From: Calliphora vicina
Lineage: Eukaryota > Arthropoda > Insecta > Diptera > Calliphoridae
Length of the DNA stretch: 64,000 nucleotides
NCBI RefSeq assembly: GCF_958450345.1
Contig: NC_088782.1
Coordinates: 107,414,358-107,478,357, forward strand
Direction of reading: 5' to 3'
The position numbers and the translations under genes are program-made. The notes under the pieces are model-generated. The model was not told where the DNA came from. It made no database searches and saw nothing but the letters and a program-made list of their open reading frames with translations. How positions within the stretch are numbered: position 1 is the stretch's first letter; every line of letters begins with the position of its first letter. Shown here piece after piece: positions 11,300-22,101 of this stretch.

Positions 11300-13876
11300 A
11301 AATCAAATCTTGTATTGAACAATTTGTATGTGAATCATTGATCCAAAAATTTTTTTAAATCTCTTTATATTTAAATTTATATTTTTGTATCAGCTTCAAA
11401 ATATCCCTTCAAACTAAATGCATAGCCAAATATAATTTTTTCAAAAACCCCGTAGCATTTAATATTCCTCCCACTGTTTAGCTCTTTTGTATTGTAAAAT
11501 TTATGGAAACTTATTTAAGGCCTGGTTAAGTTTAGTTATTGTTGTTTCGTGTGTATTTTTTTTGTTTTGTATTTTTCAACTTGTTGTTTTACAGTTTTGC
11601 ACAAAACCTCCCCAGAAAACTAACTACTCATTTTCAAATTCATCTACTTCTACCAAATAAGATTGATTGATTGCTGTCAGTTTGTGGTGGAAACATGTTT
11701 ATAATTTTTTTTTATATACAACATATTTTGCCATACTCATGCAATTCAAAGTTCTTTGGGATATTTTCTAAATTGAAACAATGAAAGAAAATAGAAAACA
11801 ACACAAAAACAAAAATTTAATAAATTTTATGAGGTTTTTTTCAGTGGTTTTGAGGGTTTTTATTTTTACATTTTTGAATATAATATCATAGTTTTATATT
11901 TTTTTCTTTGCTATTAAAATTGTATATTATTTTTTTGAAATTTTCTCTCGTTTTATGTTCAAGTTAATTTGATTTATTAACTTGTATAACACATGCTTGA
12001 ATGATTTATAGAGAAATATATTTACCAGCAACACCCTCAACCACCCTAAATGTATACTATGATTTTTTGATTACGCTTTAAAATTCAATTAAAAACTTTA
12101 TAAATATAAATATGTATTTAAAGTTGTGTGCTAAATTTATGGATGCAGGGGGCAGGTAAATAAATATTAAGTACTTGAAAGTATTAGTAACTATAAGTTT
12201 TTTAAAATATTATTATTTTTATGGATTTTATGTTTTTATTAATACATAATTTATGTATATTTTTCTAATTACAGGTAAGTGTTCGTTACTAATATTCCTC
12301 TATTCTTAAAATACCATCAGCAACGTCAATAGTAAGTTCAGTTTTAATATTATTAATTATTAATTAATTATTATAACGAGTCATTGGAAAACTTAAACAT
12401 GCTCTACTTATACTCTCTGGCTTCTAATGACATTTTAAATACACTCTGACTTTGAATTCCAATAACTTGAATGAATTTTTAATACCTTCTTACAAAACAC
12501 ATGCCATTTACTTTATAACAACAATTCTCCAAGATGTCATAAGTTCTTAAAAGTTTTGTTCTTATACAAATAATTCCCCCCCCCCCAAAATAGGTTTCGT
12601 TAGCAAGAAAGTAAGAAACTCAACAGAAGTTTTGAACATTTAACAGATAAAGTTTACAAATGATTTTCTTTGAATTTTCTTTTGTATTTCAATTGTCAGC
12701 ATTGTATACTTGAACACGCAGCCATAAAAAGCAAAACCTAAACAAATACAAAAGACAAAGTTACGTCTAAGGAGAAAGAAAAAACCCCTTAAGGTATGCT
12801 AACTGGAGACCAAAGTAAGCTGAGAGTACACGCATCCAATGACAAACAATAAAGCATTTGCAAATGTTTACAACCTTAGAAATTCATTACACAAAACACT
12901 TAAATATACACGCTCACTGTCGTGCTAAGTACAATACAAAGTGCGAAAGAGACACATTTTTTTTGGGAGAGCGCATTAGTCTAAATTTCTAAAGGTGCTT
13001 TTAGGCAAATGAAGAAAACATGTGTAGTATATTTTTGGTTGGTTAAAGACGACTTTTAAGGAAATGTGGTTTAAGTAGTGACGAAAATCGTGATCATAAC
13101 TATCAGTTATAGTTTTTGTGATTTTCATAGTTTTGTTAATCTGCAAGCTCTTTAGTTTGCAGTCGGTGTTTTTGTATGAATTTCTTCAGTGTCATTTTTC
13201 AAACACTCTGGTTTTAAATTTAAAAATCTTAAGAATTTAGTAGTGGATAGAGGAAAATATAGCACAATTTGCATTATGAAGTGTTTTAAGTCTTTAGATT
13301 TTAAAAGCTTCATATAAGTTTATGTCTATTTGCCTTTTGTTGCAAAAGTTAGCTGAATAATAATAAAATAATATTGTTATATTTTTACTTTTTAAAAACG
13401 TTGTTTCACTTCCTTTAAATAAACCAGCTTCTTTGAATTGCAATTAGAAGCCAGCAGTAGTTTAAAAATTGTAACAGTTCTTTATTTATTTAAATAGTCA
13501 TTCACTTTTAATTCACATACTTTATAATTTAAAAGAATACAGTTGATAATAACTCTAACAGCGCCTAAAATATACTCTGACTGCTCAGCAAACCCGATGT
13601 TACTATTTATATACACAGTGCCGTCTTCTAGTAGTTTCATGGATTAACTAACGGAAAAAAATCGATGGTTCTATTTCCACAATGACCATCTATAGCTTCT
13701 AAAGCCGCTTTGTTTCTTATTTTCATTGGTTCTCAAACATAGTTTAAAAGCTAATAGTGTAAGTATATTTTGAGTTTTTGCCAAAATTCGGGTTTGTCGA
13801 CCTTTTTTTTAGTTTTCTTCATAACTTTATCAAAACCCACAATTTTCTTTACTTTTGCGAAAACATTTTAAAAGAA
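11300..13876. other. No gene seen; AT-rich intergenic or intronic DNA
   Basis: About 2.6 kb of AT-rich sequence with long A and T runs, a poly-C tract near 12,575-12,586 and no terminal repeats or protein motifs I can recognise. It is one of the least repeat-like stretches of the window and may be original host DNA. Confidence 0.5.
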
Positions 13877-13879
13877 AAA

Positions 13880-14612
13880 CAAGTAAGAAAGTATGGTCGG
13901 TCTTGATAATACCCTGCACTAAGTAAAAGAGCAAAAACTTTTTTCTTTTAAAATTTCAATAATTTATATTTTTGAGTGATTTTCGGAAGTGGGCCTTATG
14001 AGGCTATGGGGGCTATGACCAATTATGGACCGATCACCATAAAATTAGGTCGTGTGATTTATGTCTATATGAAAGTTATTTATGTTGAATTTTGTGTGTA
14101 TACCAAAATTTTTAAGCGATTTATGCACGTTAAAGTGATTTGCGGAAGCGGGTCTATATGGGAGCTATGACTAATTATGGACCGATCGTAATATAATTTG
14201 GTGACATGAATTTTGTGTATATAAAACTTATTTAGAGCGGAATTTGTGGAGATACATATATAAATTAAACATTTATGACCGATAAAGTCCAATTTCGTGA
14301 GGACATTTGTATGGGGGCTAGGTGAAATAGTGGACCGATTTCAGCCAGTTTCAACAGGCTTCGTCCTTGGGCCGAAAAAATAACATGTACCAAATTTGAT
14401 CGAAATATCTTCAAAATTGCGACCTGTACTCTGCGCACAAGCTTTAGATGGACAGCCAGCCAGCCAACCAGTTGGACGGACATTGTTTAATCGACTCAGA
14501 AAGTAATTTTAAGTCGATCGGTATACTTTAAGGTGGGTGTTAGACTAATATTTTTGGGCGTTACAAACATCTGCAAAAACGCATTATACCCTCCCCACTA
14601 TGGTGGTGTAGG
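13880..14612 (+). repeat. mini-me/DINE-like repeat, family B copy B1
   Basis: Starts CAAGTAAGAAAGTATGGTCG and ends near TATACCCTCCCCACTATGG with the inverse-complementary TGGTGTAGG. Inside lie two related boxes of the type GCTATGACCAATTATGGACC (about 14,015 and 14,170) and CTAGGTGAAATAGTGGACCG. These features recur at 14,868, 26,054, 33,822 and 61,010. The family resembles dipteran mini-me/DINE-1 elements, thought to be non-autonomous Helitron/Helentron derivatives; that link is inference from the (GTCC)n tract and hairpin ends. Open frames in it are not genes. Confidence 0.7.
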
Positions 14613-14639
14613 TTATAATGACCAAGCTTTATTCTTCTT

Positions 14640-14867
14640 TTAAAATGTTTCCGAAAAAGTAAAGAAAAATTTTCTAACATGATGAATGCTGCAAGCAGCC
14701 TTCACACACCGTTGAATTCAAATTGTTAATGTAATTTTTTAAGAATATTTTTGGACGTTATAAAAATCAACACAAATATTTAATATTTAATTTAATTTTC
14801 ATAATAAACTAGCTACTGTTGCTAATTTTTTTATTTAATCGGGAAAGTTTTTATTGTAAAAATTGCT
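14640..14867. other. No gene seen
   Basis: Short AT-rich spacer between two family B repeats. Confidence 0.5.
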
Positions 14868-15090
14868 GATAGAATCGCTTTCTGGGTCGATTTAGCGATG
14901 TCCGTCCATCCGTTTGGCTTGTTGGTTGTCTGTCTAAACTTTGAGTACATAGCACAATTCGCATTTTGAAGATAAATATTTCAATAAAATTAGGTAAATG
15001 GGTATTTTTCGTCTCATGGATGAAGCTGGTTGAAATTGGTGCATTAATTAATTATCCAGCCATGCAAATGTCCCCCAAAATAGGAATATA
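14868..15090 (-). repeat. family B fragment (B5), divergent
   Basis: Reads AGAATCGCTTTCTGGGTCGA then GATGTCCGTCCATCCG, and aligns in order with the segment at about 61,080-61,310 (AATCACTTTCTGAGTCGA, GATGTCCGTCCGTCCG, TTTTGAAGATATTTCGAT). More decayed than the other copies. Confidence 0.6.
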
Positions 15091-15304
15091 AAATTGCATT
15101 TAAATAATTTTGTGCGGATCGAACAACAATTGGCCTGTCCAGATAAGAATAAACATAATCAAGAAGTTGTACACAGATTCAGAGTCCGTAGACCATTTTA
15201 ATGGACATGGGAGTCAACCTTTCCTAACTACCTGTGGCGTAAACCTACACTTTTCTTGATTCCTAGTTTGATGTGACAAACTAATATCGACTCCCACGGC
15301 ATAT

Positions 15305-16000
15305 TTGCTTGAATTTAAATTAATATCTCAAAGATTAATCTAAATGCAGATGATTTGTGTTTAATTTCTCATCGTTTCTACGAAATTGAGGTGAAAAATA
15401 AAACAAAAACTCGCTTCCAACAAAAGAGCAGTGGATCTAAAAATGAGTAACGGGAAGACCAAAGTAATACGTATCAGTTCAACGACCACATCTCCCCTCT
15501 CATTGTATAATGAATTAATCGAGGACGTGGAGTCATTTTTCTACTTCGGAAGTATTCTAAGCAAAGATAGGGGATCTGAGGATGACATTAACAACCGGAT
15601 ACAGAAGGCGAGTTTATATAAGGTATGGCGTTCTTGTCATATATCTAGAAAACAAAAATAATTTCAGTGTCATATCAATATACAGAGAAAACTGATTTTT
15701 AGTAGCAACTTAATTTGTTGTAAATCAAATGATTCGGTTGCACACATAAAATTCTTAAAGAAACCAAATTTTTGTTACCATTTCCCAAATTTTGAGCCAG
15801 AATCCTACGATTAGCAACAAATTCGGTTGCTATCACGAATCTTTTTTCTCTGTGTACTTCTATACGGCTGCTGTACCTGGGGTACAACACATCATCAAAT
15901 AGCCAGAATGGCTCCGGCAAATAAACGGAATATTCTGGTCCAATTGGATGACAAACGAACAGGCACTAGCGATATCATGCTGCGGAGGTACTCTTTTTGA
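15305..16000 (+). pseudogene. LINE reverse transcriptase relic (C-terminal part)
   Basis: Plus-strand relic: NADDLCLISH at about 15,340-15,375 (the YADD active-site block with Tyr changed), then MDLKMSNGKTKVIRIS (about 15,431-15,480), EDVESFFYFGSILSKD (about 15,520-15,570), EDDINNRIQKASLYKVWRS (to about 15,640), and LLYGCCTWGTT (about 15,858-15,890). This is the order of palm end and thumb in LINEs whose proteins read 'GLKIN..KTKVM...F.YLGS..SKDGG'. Between the last two blocks sits a 176-base foldback insertion (15,681-15,856). A CAACCTAACCTAAAA segment near 16,278-16,293 may mark its 3' tail. The same protein family occurs inverted at about 37,790-38,930. Confidence 0.8.
15681..15856. mobile_element. 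foldback MITE, 176 bp, inside the LINE relic
   Basis: Starts TACAGAGAAAACTG and ends with the inverse TTTTTTCTCTGTGTA. The arms continue inward: AGTAGCAAC with AATTTGTTGTAAATC on the left, and inversely GATTAGCAACAAATT with GTTGCTATC on the right, so about 50-60 bases per arm pair with mismatches. It interrupts the LINE frame exactly between the KVWRSC...SRKQK and LLYGC blocks, which proves insertion. No coding capacity. Confidence 0.75.
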
Positions 16001-16309
16001 TTAAACAAAATTAATTAAAACTAGAAGAGAACCCAATAATATTGAACAAAAATTCCAAAAATTTTCATTTTACTTTTTATGAAAAAACTAAATACTAAAA
16101 TCCTGGAAACTTTTCTGTGAACAGGTAGATAGCATAATTGAAGTATCGAAGATTAAAAAATCCTATCCAAAACTCATGTAAAATCGGAATCCGTGATCCA
16201 TGACTGGTGGATATGAAGGAGGCAATGAAATTCCTAATGGCATAGGTTTTGATGTAGTACCTTCTATTCTCCTATCAGCCCAACCTAACCTAAAATAATT
16301 CCACTTTCG

Positions 16310-17590
16310 ATAGGAATACAATTCTGTGACAGACTTAAACATTCACGAGTTTTGGGAATACTTTGAATAATAAAGTTGTTATTGATCTATTTGGTTAAAT
16401 ATATTTTGCTGTGTGAATCTTCTACATTAGTTTTCTAGCATTTTAAAAAGTATTTATAGAAGATCAAGTTAAAAAAAGTCACATAAATATAAGGAAAATA
16501 ATTCCCGGAATTGCTCACACAATTTCCCGACATTGAAAATTTTGCCGAATTCCCGTAAAAACAGTAGTATAAAGAAATCTATTATAAAGATTCAACTGAT
16601 TTTAAGTGATTGTTTAATTAGTTGGTTAGAGATGAAACAGAGCGTGAGGGAATATTTTCTAAGTAATCATCATTTAAGAACAACTATAGCTCTATGATGT
16701 TAGATTTTATGGTGGGCTTATTTTAGAAAGTATATTTGAAAAAAATATCCGGAAAATACTTAAGTTAAAAGCTTAATTAACAATCGTTTGATATTCCAAA
16801 TTTCTTACAGATCGGTCCAGTACTTTACAAGTTAAGCATTATTTATAATAGAGAATTCCTGTCATAACCACATGACGTATGAGTATTTTTTAAATAAAGG
16901 AACTTAACAAATAATAATCATACGCCACACTATACGTAGGGGCGTAACTATTTGGTTTTAAATAAATTAAAAGGATTTGGATTAAGTATTTAGTATCGCT
17001 GAAAAGAACATTTTATCTGTTATATTATTGTGCAAATAAAGGATTTGTAATTAACTCTTTCAGCCACAGTTTTATGTGTATAAGTTTATAATCAAAATAA
17101 TTGCATTTTTATTAGGGTTCATATAAATATTACGAAAAATAAAAAATATAAATACAGCTAAAGACGGTTGGCATTAACAAACATTATCATGGAGTATAAA
17201 TTTGTTTGAAAACTTATCATCTTGACGAAATTTTCTGAACAAAACAAAGGAAGTTGGACATTCTTCACTCCTTTTATATCGTTTGGTATAATCAACCGTC
17301 GTTTCCAATCGCCAATTTTTTCACCATTTTGGTTCCACCACAGCAGTTTGTATAGATAAGTCACTAACGGAAGTATTAGCCCAATTTTATCATATTTTTA
17401 CTGGACCCCGAAGATATGACACCGAGCACCATCATCAGATCGACTTGCTCCTAATAATCCTCTTGTTCGCCGAGTTCAAGACCGCAGACACATTCCCATC
17501 CGAAGGAAAATATCTTTAATTTAATGTTCATTGAGTACACGCGGCAGCCTTACAAAATAGCAAAATATTATATAGATAAATACATTATAT
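16310..17590. other. No supported gene
   Basis: AT-rich stretch. Around 16,505-16,560 there are TTCCCGG and GAATTCCCGTAAAA words that recall the cluster at 38,938-39,040. Open frames near 17,160-17,360 and 17,400-17,520 show nothing I recognise. Confidence 0.45.
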
Positions 17591-17595
17591 AAAAC

Positions 17596-17983
17596 CTATT
17601 TCAGTAACCGTGGTTAGTAATCTAACCACCATATTACTTACATTATTTATCAAACAGTATAGTATAAAATATAGCTTTGTTAGCACAAGCCAACCAAACA
17701 AACACTAAATAACAAAGTAACATGGAATTTGATGAACTATAAACCCTATGGTATTTTTTTATTGAATGCGGAAAATCCCTTAGGAAAAGTGTGGTTTACA
17801 ATATTTTCAAATTAATATATTAATTTAACCAGAGCAACCTGAGGCCACAGTTTTGCCAAAAAACTTAACCGATGACTTAAAAAAATTTAATTTTTTTTGA
17901 CAAAATGCCAATAGATGTCACTAAAAATTATTTAAAGACTCTAGAAAAGGTGGTTAGTAAAGTAACCACTAAACCTGAAATAG
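17596..17983. mobile_element. MITE-like element, 388 bp
   Basis: Terminal inverted repeats of about 34 bases: left CTATTTCAG ... TGGTTA ... TAACCACC (17,596-17,629), right GGTGGTTAG ... TAACCACT ... CTGAAATAG (17,950-17,983). Each arm also contains its own small palindrome, GGTTAGTAATCTAACC on the left. No target duplication is evident. Confidence 0.55.
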
Positions 17984-17999
17984 TTAAGCGTTTCCTATC

Positions 18000-18340
18000 T
18001 CTAAATTTAAATAAAAGAAAGTGTGTGTGAGATATCATAGAGGTAGCAAAGGTTTATCGATGTCATTATGTACATAAAATTGTGAAAATGTCCGTCAAGA
18101 CTTCATTATGTGGTGCGCAACCGAAAAGTCAAATTTGCCATGACTTTGGCGCATAAACCAGTCTGAATTTGCCGATGGAATGGATTATGTTCATGGCCGC
18201 AGTAGTTTGTGGCTTATTCGCATAGACCCTGCTTGAGAAAACCCCACAAGAAGAAGTTAACGGGGTTAAATTCCACGATCTCGGTTGACAAATCGCATCA
18301 CATCCACAATCGATTTGAGTTCATGGTCATGATGTGGTTA
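18000..18340 (-). pseudogene. mariner-type transposase relic (family M, copy 2, C-terminal)
   Basis: Minus-strand fragment reading VNFFLWGFLKQGL and LCAKVMANLTFRL with a terminal GGHFHNF-like end, equivalent to the region after the third catalytic Asp ('SCDLTP.DYFLWG.LK') and the C-terminus ('E.V..NW..R.....GGHL.DI.F') of the family. It abuts a second copy at 18,341, both ending with the AAAGTGTTTGTGAGATATC type segment. Confidence 0.65.
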
Positions 18341-18895
18341 TAAATAAAACAAAGTGTTTGTGAGATATCAAATTGTTTTATTCGTTTGAAATGCCTATCG
18401 ATGCCATTATGTATGGACTATAATCTGGCTCATAAATTAGACAGAATTTGACCAATGACATTTGTGCCTTATTCCCATAGACTTGTGATTTAAAAAAACT
18501 TTCACATATCACCTTCACGTGAGATGGCCATGCCCTCAAATCCCTCGTGCAGAATGTATATGGCATGAGTTTTGTGGCATGTAACGCCAGTCTCCAATTC
18601 AGGCCAAACAAGTTGGTAGTTGGTATAGTTCTGGCCTTTAACGGTGGTGGCTTGCCAGCCTAAAATCCTCACCAAACACCGAATTTTTCGGGAAGCATTG
18701 GAAGCTCTTGAATACCACGTGGATAGGTATCGTCCCAAATTCAATTTTGTGTGCTTTGGAATGTTTCACTTCGTTGAAGATTATTTTTTGATGAAAATAA
18801 GACAGATGTACCTTCAACAATATTACTGACAGTTAATAATAATAATATTATTAACTGTCGAAGTTCGGAAGTCCCTATTGGAAGACCCTTTATAA
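18341..18895 (-). pseudogene. mariner-type transposase relic (family M, copy 3)
   Basis: Minus-strand relic reading VWPELETGVTCHKTHAIYIL then FEGMAISREGDM, the family block 'MWFQQDGATCHTA..T...LRE.F.GR.ISR.GD'; the second catalytic Asp has been lost (QQDGA has become ETGV). After a frame change, FFKSQVYGNK follows (family 'FLWGYLKS.VY..KP'). The 5' side ends in CTATTGGAAGACCCTTTATA (18,866-18,885), shared with copies 1 and 4. A 30-base palindrome (ACAGTTAATAAT and inverse, about 18,829-18,859) lies just upstream. Confidence 0.75.
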
Positions 18896-18899
18896 ATAT

Positions 18900-20028
18900 T
18901 ATGCTATAGCTTGGATAAGTATTACTGAAATCTGTACATCTAATATTTTACAGTGTATCAAATGTCTGACTTAATTTATATGGCCAATACTTAGGTCATA
19001 CACCAACAATAATCACAAAATAATACAACAAAATTCTTCTTTGGTGCTTTAACAAAAATTGTTTTTGTCATTGTGCTGTGAAATTTTACTTGCGAAAACT
19101 TTTGTTTTGGTTTATTGAAAGCAACTCTGAAGCCCTGCTAATGCCGTTACCAGCATCCTGCTATTGTTGCCACTAATGCAGTTTTTTTTCTTCTTATATT
19201 TTCTTAATACAACTGCCACCGTTGTTGTTATAGAATGAAAGGCTTAAAACTAAATAAAACAGCTACAAAAATCCACAATGTGGAACAACTAAAATAACAA
19301 ACGTGCCCTGATATTGCCACCAGTGCTGTTGTTTAGTCATTGCAACGTATTAGTTACACTAATATAAAGCAATGTTTTTGTTTTTGTTTTTATTTTAGTT
19401 TTAGTATTTGTCTCCATTTTGTATTTATGCCAGTTGTAATCAATGTAATATGGCTGCGGTTTCCGGTTTGTTTATTCTTTTGCTTGACTTTAAGTAGTTT
19501 TTTTTGTTGTTGTATTGTTTGTACTTTTGTTCTTCGAATTCAATAACAATAAAACGCTGTAAATATATTGCAATTGGAAACGCGTATTGAAAGTTGTTTT
19601 TATTTCTTGTAGACAGTATCACTGTTTGTATTTTTTTTCTTCTGTTTACTCTTTCTTTATTTCACGGCTGATAGTTGTTGGTTTTTGTGCAAATTATTAA
19701 CAAAAGTTTTTGGTTTTTTTTTTATATTTTGTTTGTTATTTGTTTGGGTAACACTTCCGCTTTGTTGTTTTACTTACTATTTCAATTATTTATATTGTAG
19801 ATTTTTTATTTCGTTTTGTTTCATACTTTTTATTAAAAAAAATCGTTGTATTCTTTTTGGTTTGATTTTATTTATATTTTTCCTTCCTTATCTGCGATTT
19901 TTACTTTCAATTTATTTAGTTTTCTTGTTAGTTTGTTTAAGATAAAGTAATGAAATTGTTTTTAAAAGTGTTGAAACTGTTGTTATTTCCGCGTGTACAC
20001 AGTTATGGGGGAGATTCTAGCATAAAAA
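18900..20028. other. No gene; T-rich, GTT-rich low-complexity DNA
   Basis: Long T-rich frames between about 19,340 and 19,945 translate into Phe/Leu/Cys-rich strings. They arise from composition (TTT, TTG, TGT words), start at poor contexts and have no domain, so I do not call them genes. No terminal repeats seen. Confidence 0.55.
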
Positions 20029-20029
20029 C

Positions 20030-20711
20030 AAGTAAGAGAGCTGTGCCGAATCTTCACCAAATTATACTTAAAAATATATATTTTTTAAATATTATTATTT
20101 AAGAAAAAAAATCAAATATTTTTTAAAAAACAAATTTTTTCCAGATTGATTTTTAATTTTTTTTAAAAAAGTTTTCCAAATTTTTTTTAATTTTTAAAAA
20201 AAAATTTTTTGCAAAAAGAATTTTCGAAAAAAAAAAAATTTATGAAAAAAAAATTCGGGTTAAAAAATATTTTTCCCGATTTTGACACATTGTAGGTCCA
20301 ACTTACTATAGCGTCATATACATTGTTGCAATGCACTTTGAAATATCTATCATTAGATATCCATATTGTCCATATTAATGACTTAGTAATCCAGATATGG
20401 ATCAAAAATAGGGCAACAATCGAGGTTGTCCCGGTTTTTTCCTTATATCTGGGCCGATTCTGTCGATTTTAAATAACAACCGAGCCGGAAGAATTTCCGA
20501 TATATTGATATACAAATCATATATGTAAGTTATTTGGAGCTACGGAAATTTGATTTCAACATACAGACGGACATGGATATAGCGACTTCGCTATCTATAA
20601 CGAGCCAGAATATATATATTTGATGGGGTCGCAAAAGAAAAATGTAGAAATTACAAACGGAATGACAAAGTTATATGTGCCCTTGCCACTCATGGCGAAG
20701 GGTATAATTTA
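20030..20711 (+). repeat. interspersed repeat family C, copy C1
   Basis: Starts ACAAGTAAGAGAGCTGTGCC and ends GGCGAAGGGTATAATT. After about 190 bases of alternating A and T runs it contains TTTCCCGATTTTGACAC, AGGTCCAACTTACTATAG, TATCTATCATTAGATATCC and CCAGATATGGATC. Parts recur, mostly inverted, at 24,372-24,512, 25,840-26,053 with 26,850-26,905, and 59,285-59,685. Confidence 0.7.
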
Positions 20712-21249
20712 GGGTATTCGAATTATTCGATTTTTCTCTTGTTCGAATAAAACGAATAATTTGAATAAGAGATTTTAACTTGTTCGAATAATTCGATCAC
20801 ACGTTTAAAATTAATCGAATTATTCGAATATTTTTTTTAAAGTAAAGAATATAAGTTTTGATGTCGGTTTTTTAATATTTTATTTTTAAAGAAAAACAAA
20901 AAATAACGTTAAAGTTAACAATTCAAGTATTGATAATGTTAAAAAACATTCGAAAACAAAGTCCAGCATTAAATTTTCATCATATTCTGATCTGATTAAC
21001 TCCCGAGCAATCTACAAAATAATTGACTAGCAAACCTTTTAGTTTCCGTTTTGGAGCTATGCTTTAAAAATTTTTAGCTAGTTGGACATGATCCTGAATT
21101 CAAATACAATATGAGAAAAAAAAGGGAAATAAATCTGTAACTTCTAAACCCTTACTTCGATTTGAATGAAATTTCACATGCTCAAAGGGGAAGTGTTGTT
21201 AAGTTTCCCCTAATTAATTTGCCACGTAAAAAACATAAGGTAGACATAT

Positions 21250-21264
21250 TATATATCAATCAAT
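21250..21264 (+). repeat. 15 bp target-site duplication, left copy
   Basis: TATATATCAATCAAT, identical to 22,087-22,101, flanking the truncated LINE. Copy A3 of the host element shows the unduplicated site at about 58,960-58,975 (inverted). Confidence 0.85.
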
Positions 21265-22086
21265 CAATTGGACAGCCTGGCATCAATCAAGGCTCTTAAC
21301 TCCAACGTGATTAGGTCGAAATGTCTTCTCAATTGTATCAAATCACTGGCACAACTGACACAACATCACGTGGAGTTGATATGGGTTCCAGGACATGCGG
21401 GCATCCGGGGAAATGAAGTATCTGATGAGTGCGCAACCAACGGGTCGTCCCTGGACGTATCTCTTGCGCAAAGGGATATTCACACTCCCTTGGTGACAGT
21501 ATCAAAATTGATAGATGAATGGGCTTTGAGTGAGACGGAACTCAGGTGGTCAAATATCATCACTTGTAGAATATCCAGAATGCTCTGGCCCAATCTGACA
21601 GAGGATAGAACTAAGACTCTTTTGTCTCTTAGTAGGAATTCGATTAGACTTCTCACGGGTATAATTACTGGGCACTGCATGATTGGACATATGTCGGAAC
21701 GTATGGGTTACCCACGTTATGGCTATTGTAGAAGTTGTTTAGATGAAGAGGAGGAGGAATCGGTACAGCACCTTCTATGTGAATGCCCAGCCTTACAAGA
21801 GCATAGACTACTACATCTTGGTAGAGCTCTTTTCCATGATCTGGACTGTCTCAGAGATGTGTCACTAGTGAATATGATTGGGTTTATTAGAAGTACCGGC
21901 TGGTTCCCATAGGGACCACAGAAATCACATAATGGACGAAACTAGGGAGGGAAACTATTCTCACTTTATGTATGACATTTTCAGCATAAGGGAATAGTAC
22001 TTCTAAGGGTACCACAATGGGCCGCAAGGCCTCCGAGTGAACTCGCTAACTTGCGAGCAACCCACGTAACGTAACCTAACCTAACC
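21265..22086 (+). mobile_element. 5'-truncated LINE insertion with RNase H
   Basis: An 822-base insertion bounded by perfect 15 bp duplications (21,250-21,264 and 22,087-22,101), as expected for target-primed reverse transcription. It begins inside the RNase H domain, includes the C-terminal zinc knuckle and about 170 bases of 3' UTR, and ends in TAACGTAACCTAACCTAACC, a short tandem tail. Intact duplications and a 214-codon open frame indicate a fairly recent insertion. Confidence 0.9.
21268..21912 (+). pseudogene. LINE RNase H and zinc-knuckle C-terminus
   Basis: Uninterrupted frame of 214 residues, the truncated end of a LINE polyprotein (I/LOA/R1-like group by architecture). RNase H: DSLASIKAL carries the third conserved acidic residue region, then VELIWVPGHAGIRGNEVSD, the last motif with the conserved His and Asp. 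Middle region about residues 70-150 includes LTGIITGHC. The C-terminal finger is CRSCLDEEEEESVQHLLCEC followed by PALQEHR, a CCHC-type zinc knuckle. The first codon is not a true start: the copy is truncated upstream. The frame was kept open because the insertion is young, not because it functions; no catalytic RT remains. Confidence 0.88.
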
Positions 22087-22101
22087 TATATATCAATCAA
22101 T
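22087..22101 (+). repeat. 15 bp target-site duplication, right copy
   Basis: TATATATCAATCAAT, exact match to 21,250-21,264. Confidence 0.85.

Noticed and set aside
19340..19945. Long T-rich open frames with hydrophobic translations that look like membrane proteins
   Set aside because: Composition artefact of T and G runs: Phe, Leu, Val and Cys in low-complexity strings, no domain, no neighbours, poor starts.
22060..22086. CCTAACCTAACC, resembling the insect telomere repeat TTAGG
   Set aside because: It is the short tandem 3' tail of the truncated LINE, bounded by the 15 bp target duplication. Similar short stretches near 16,280 and 5,870 also look like LINE tails.
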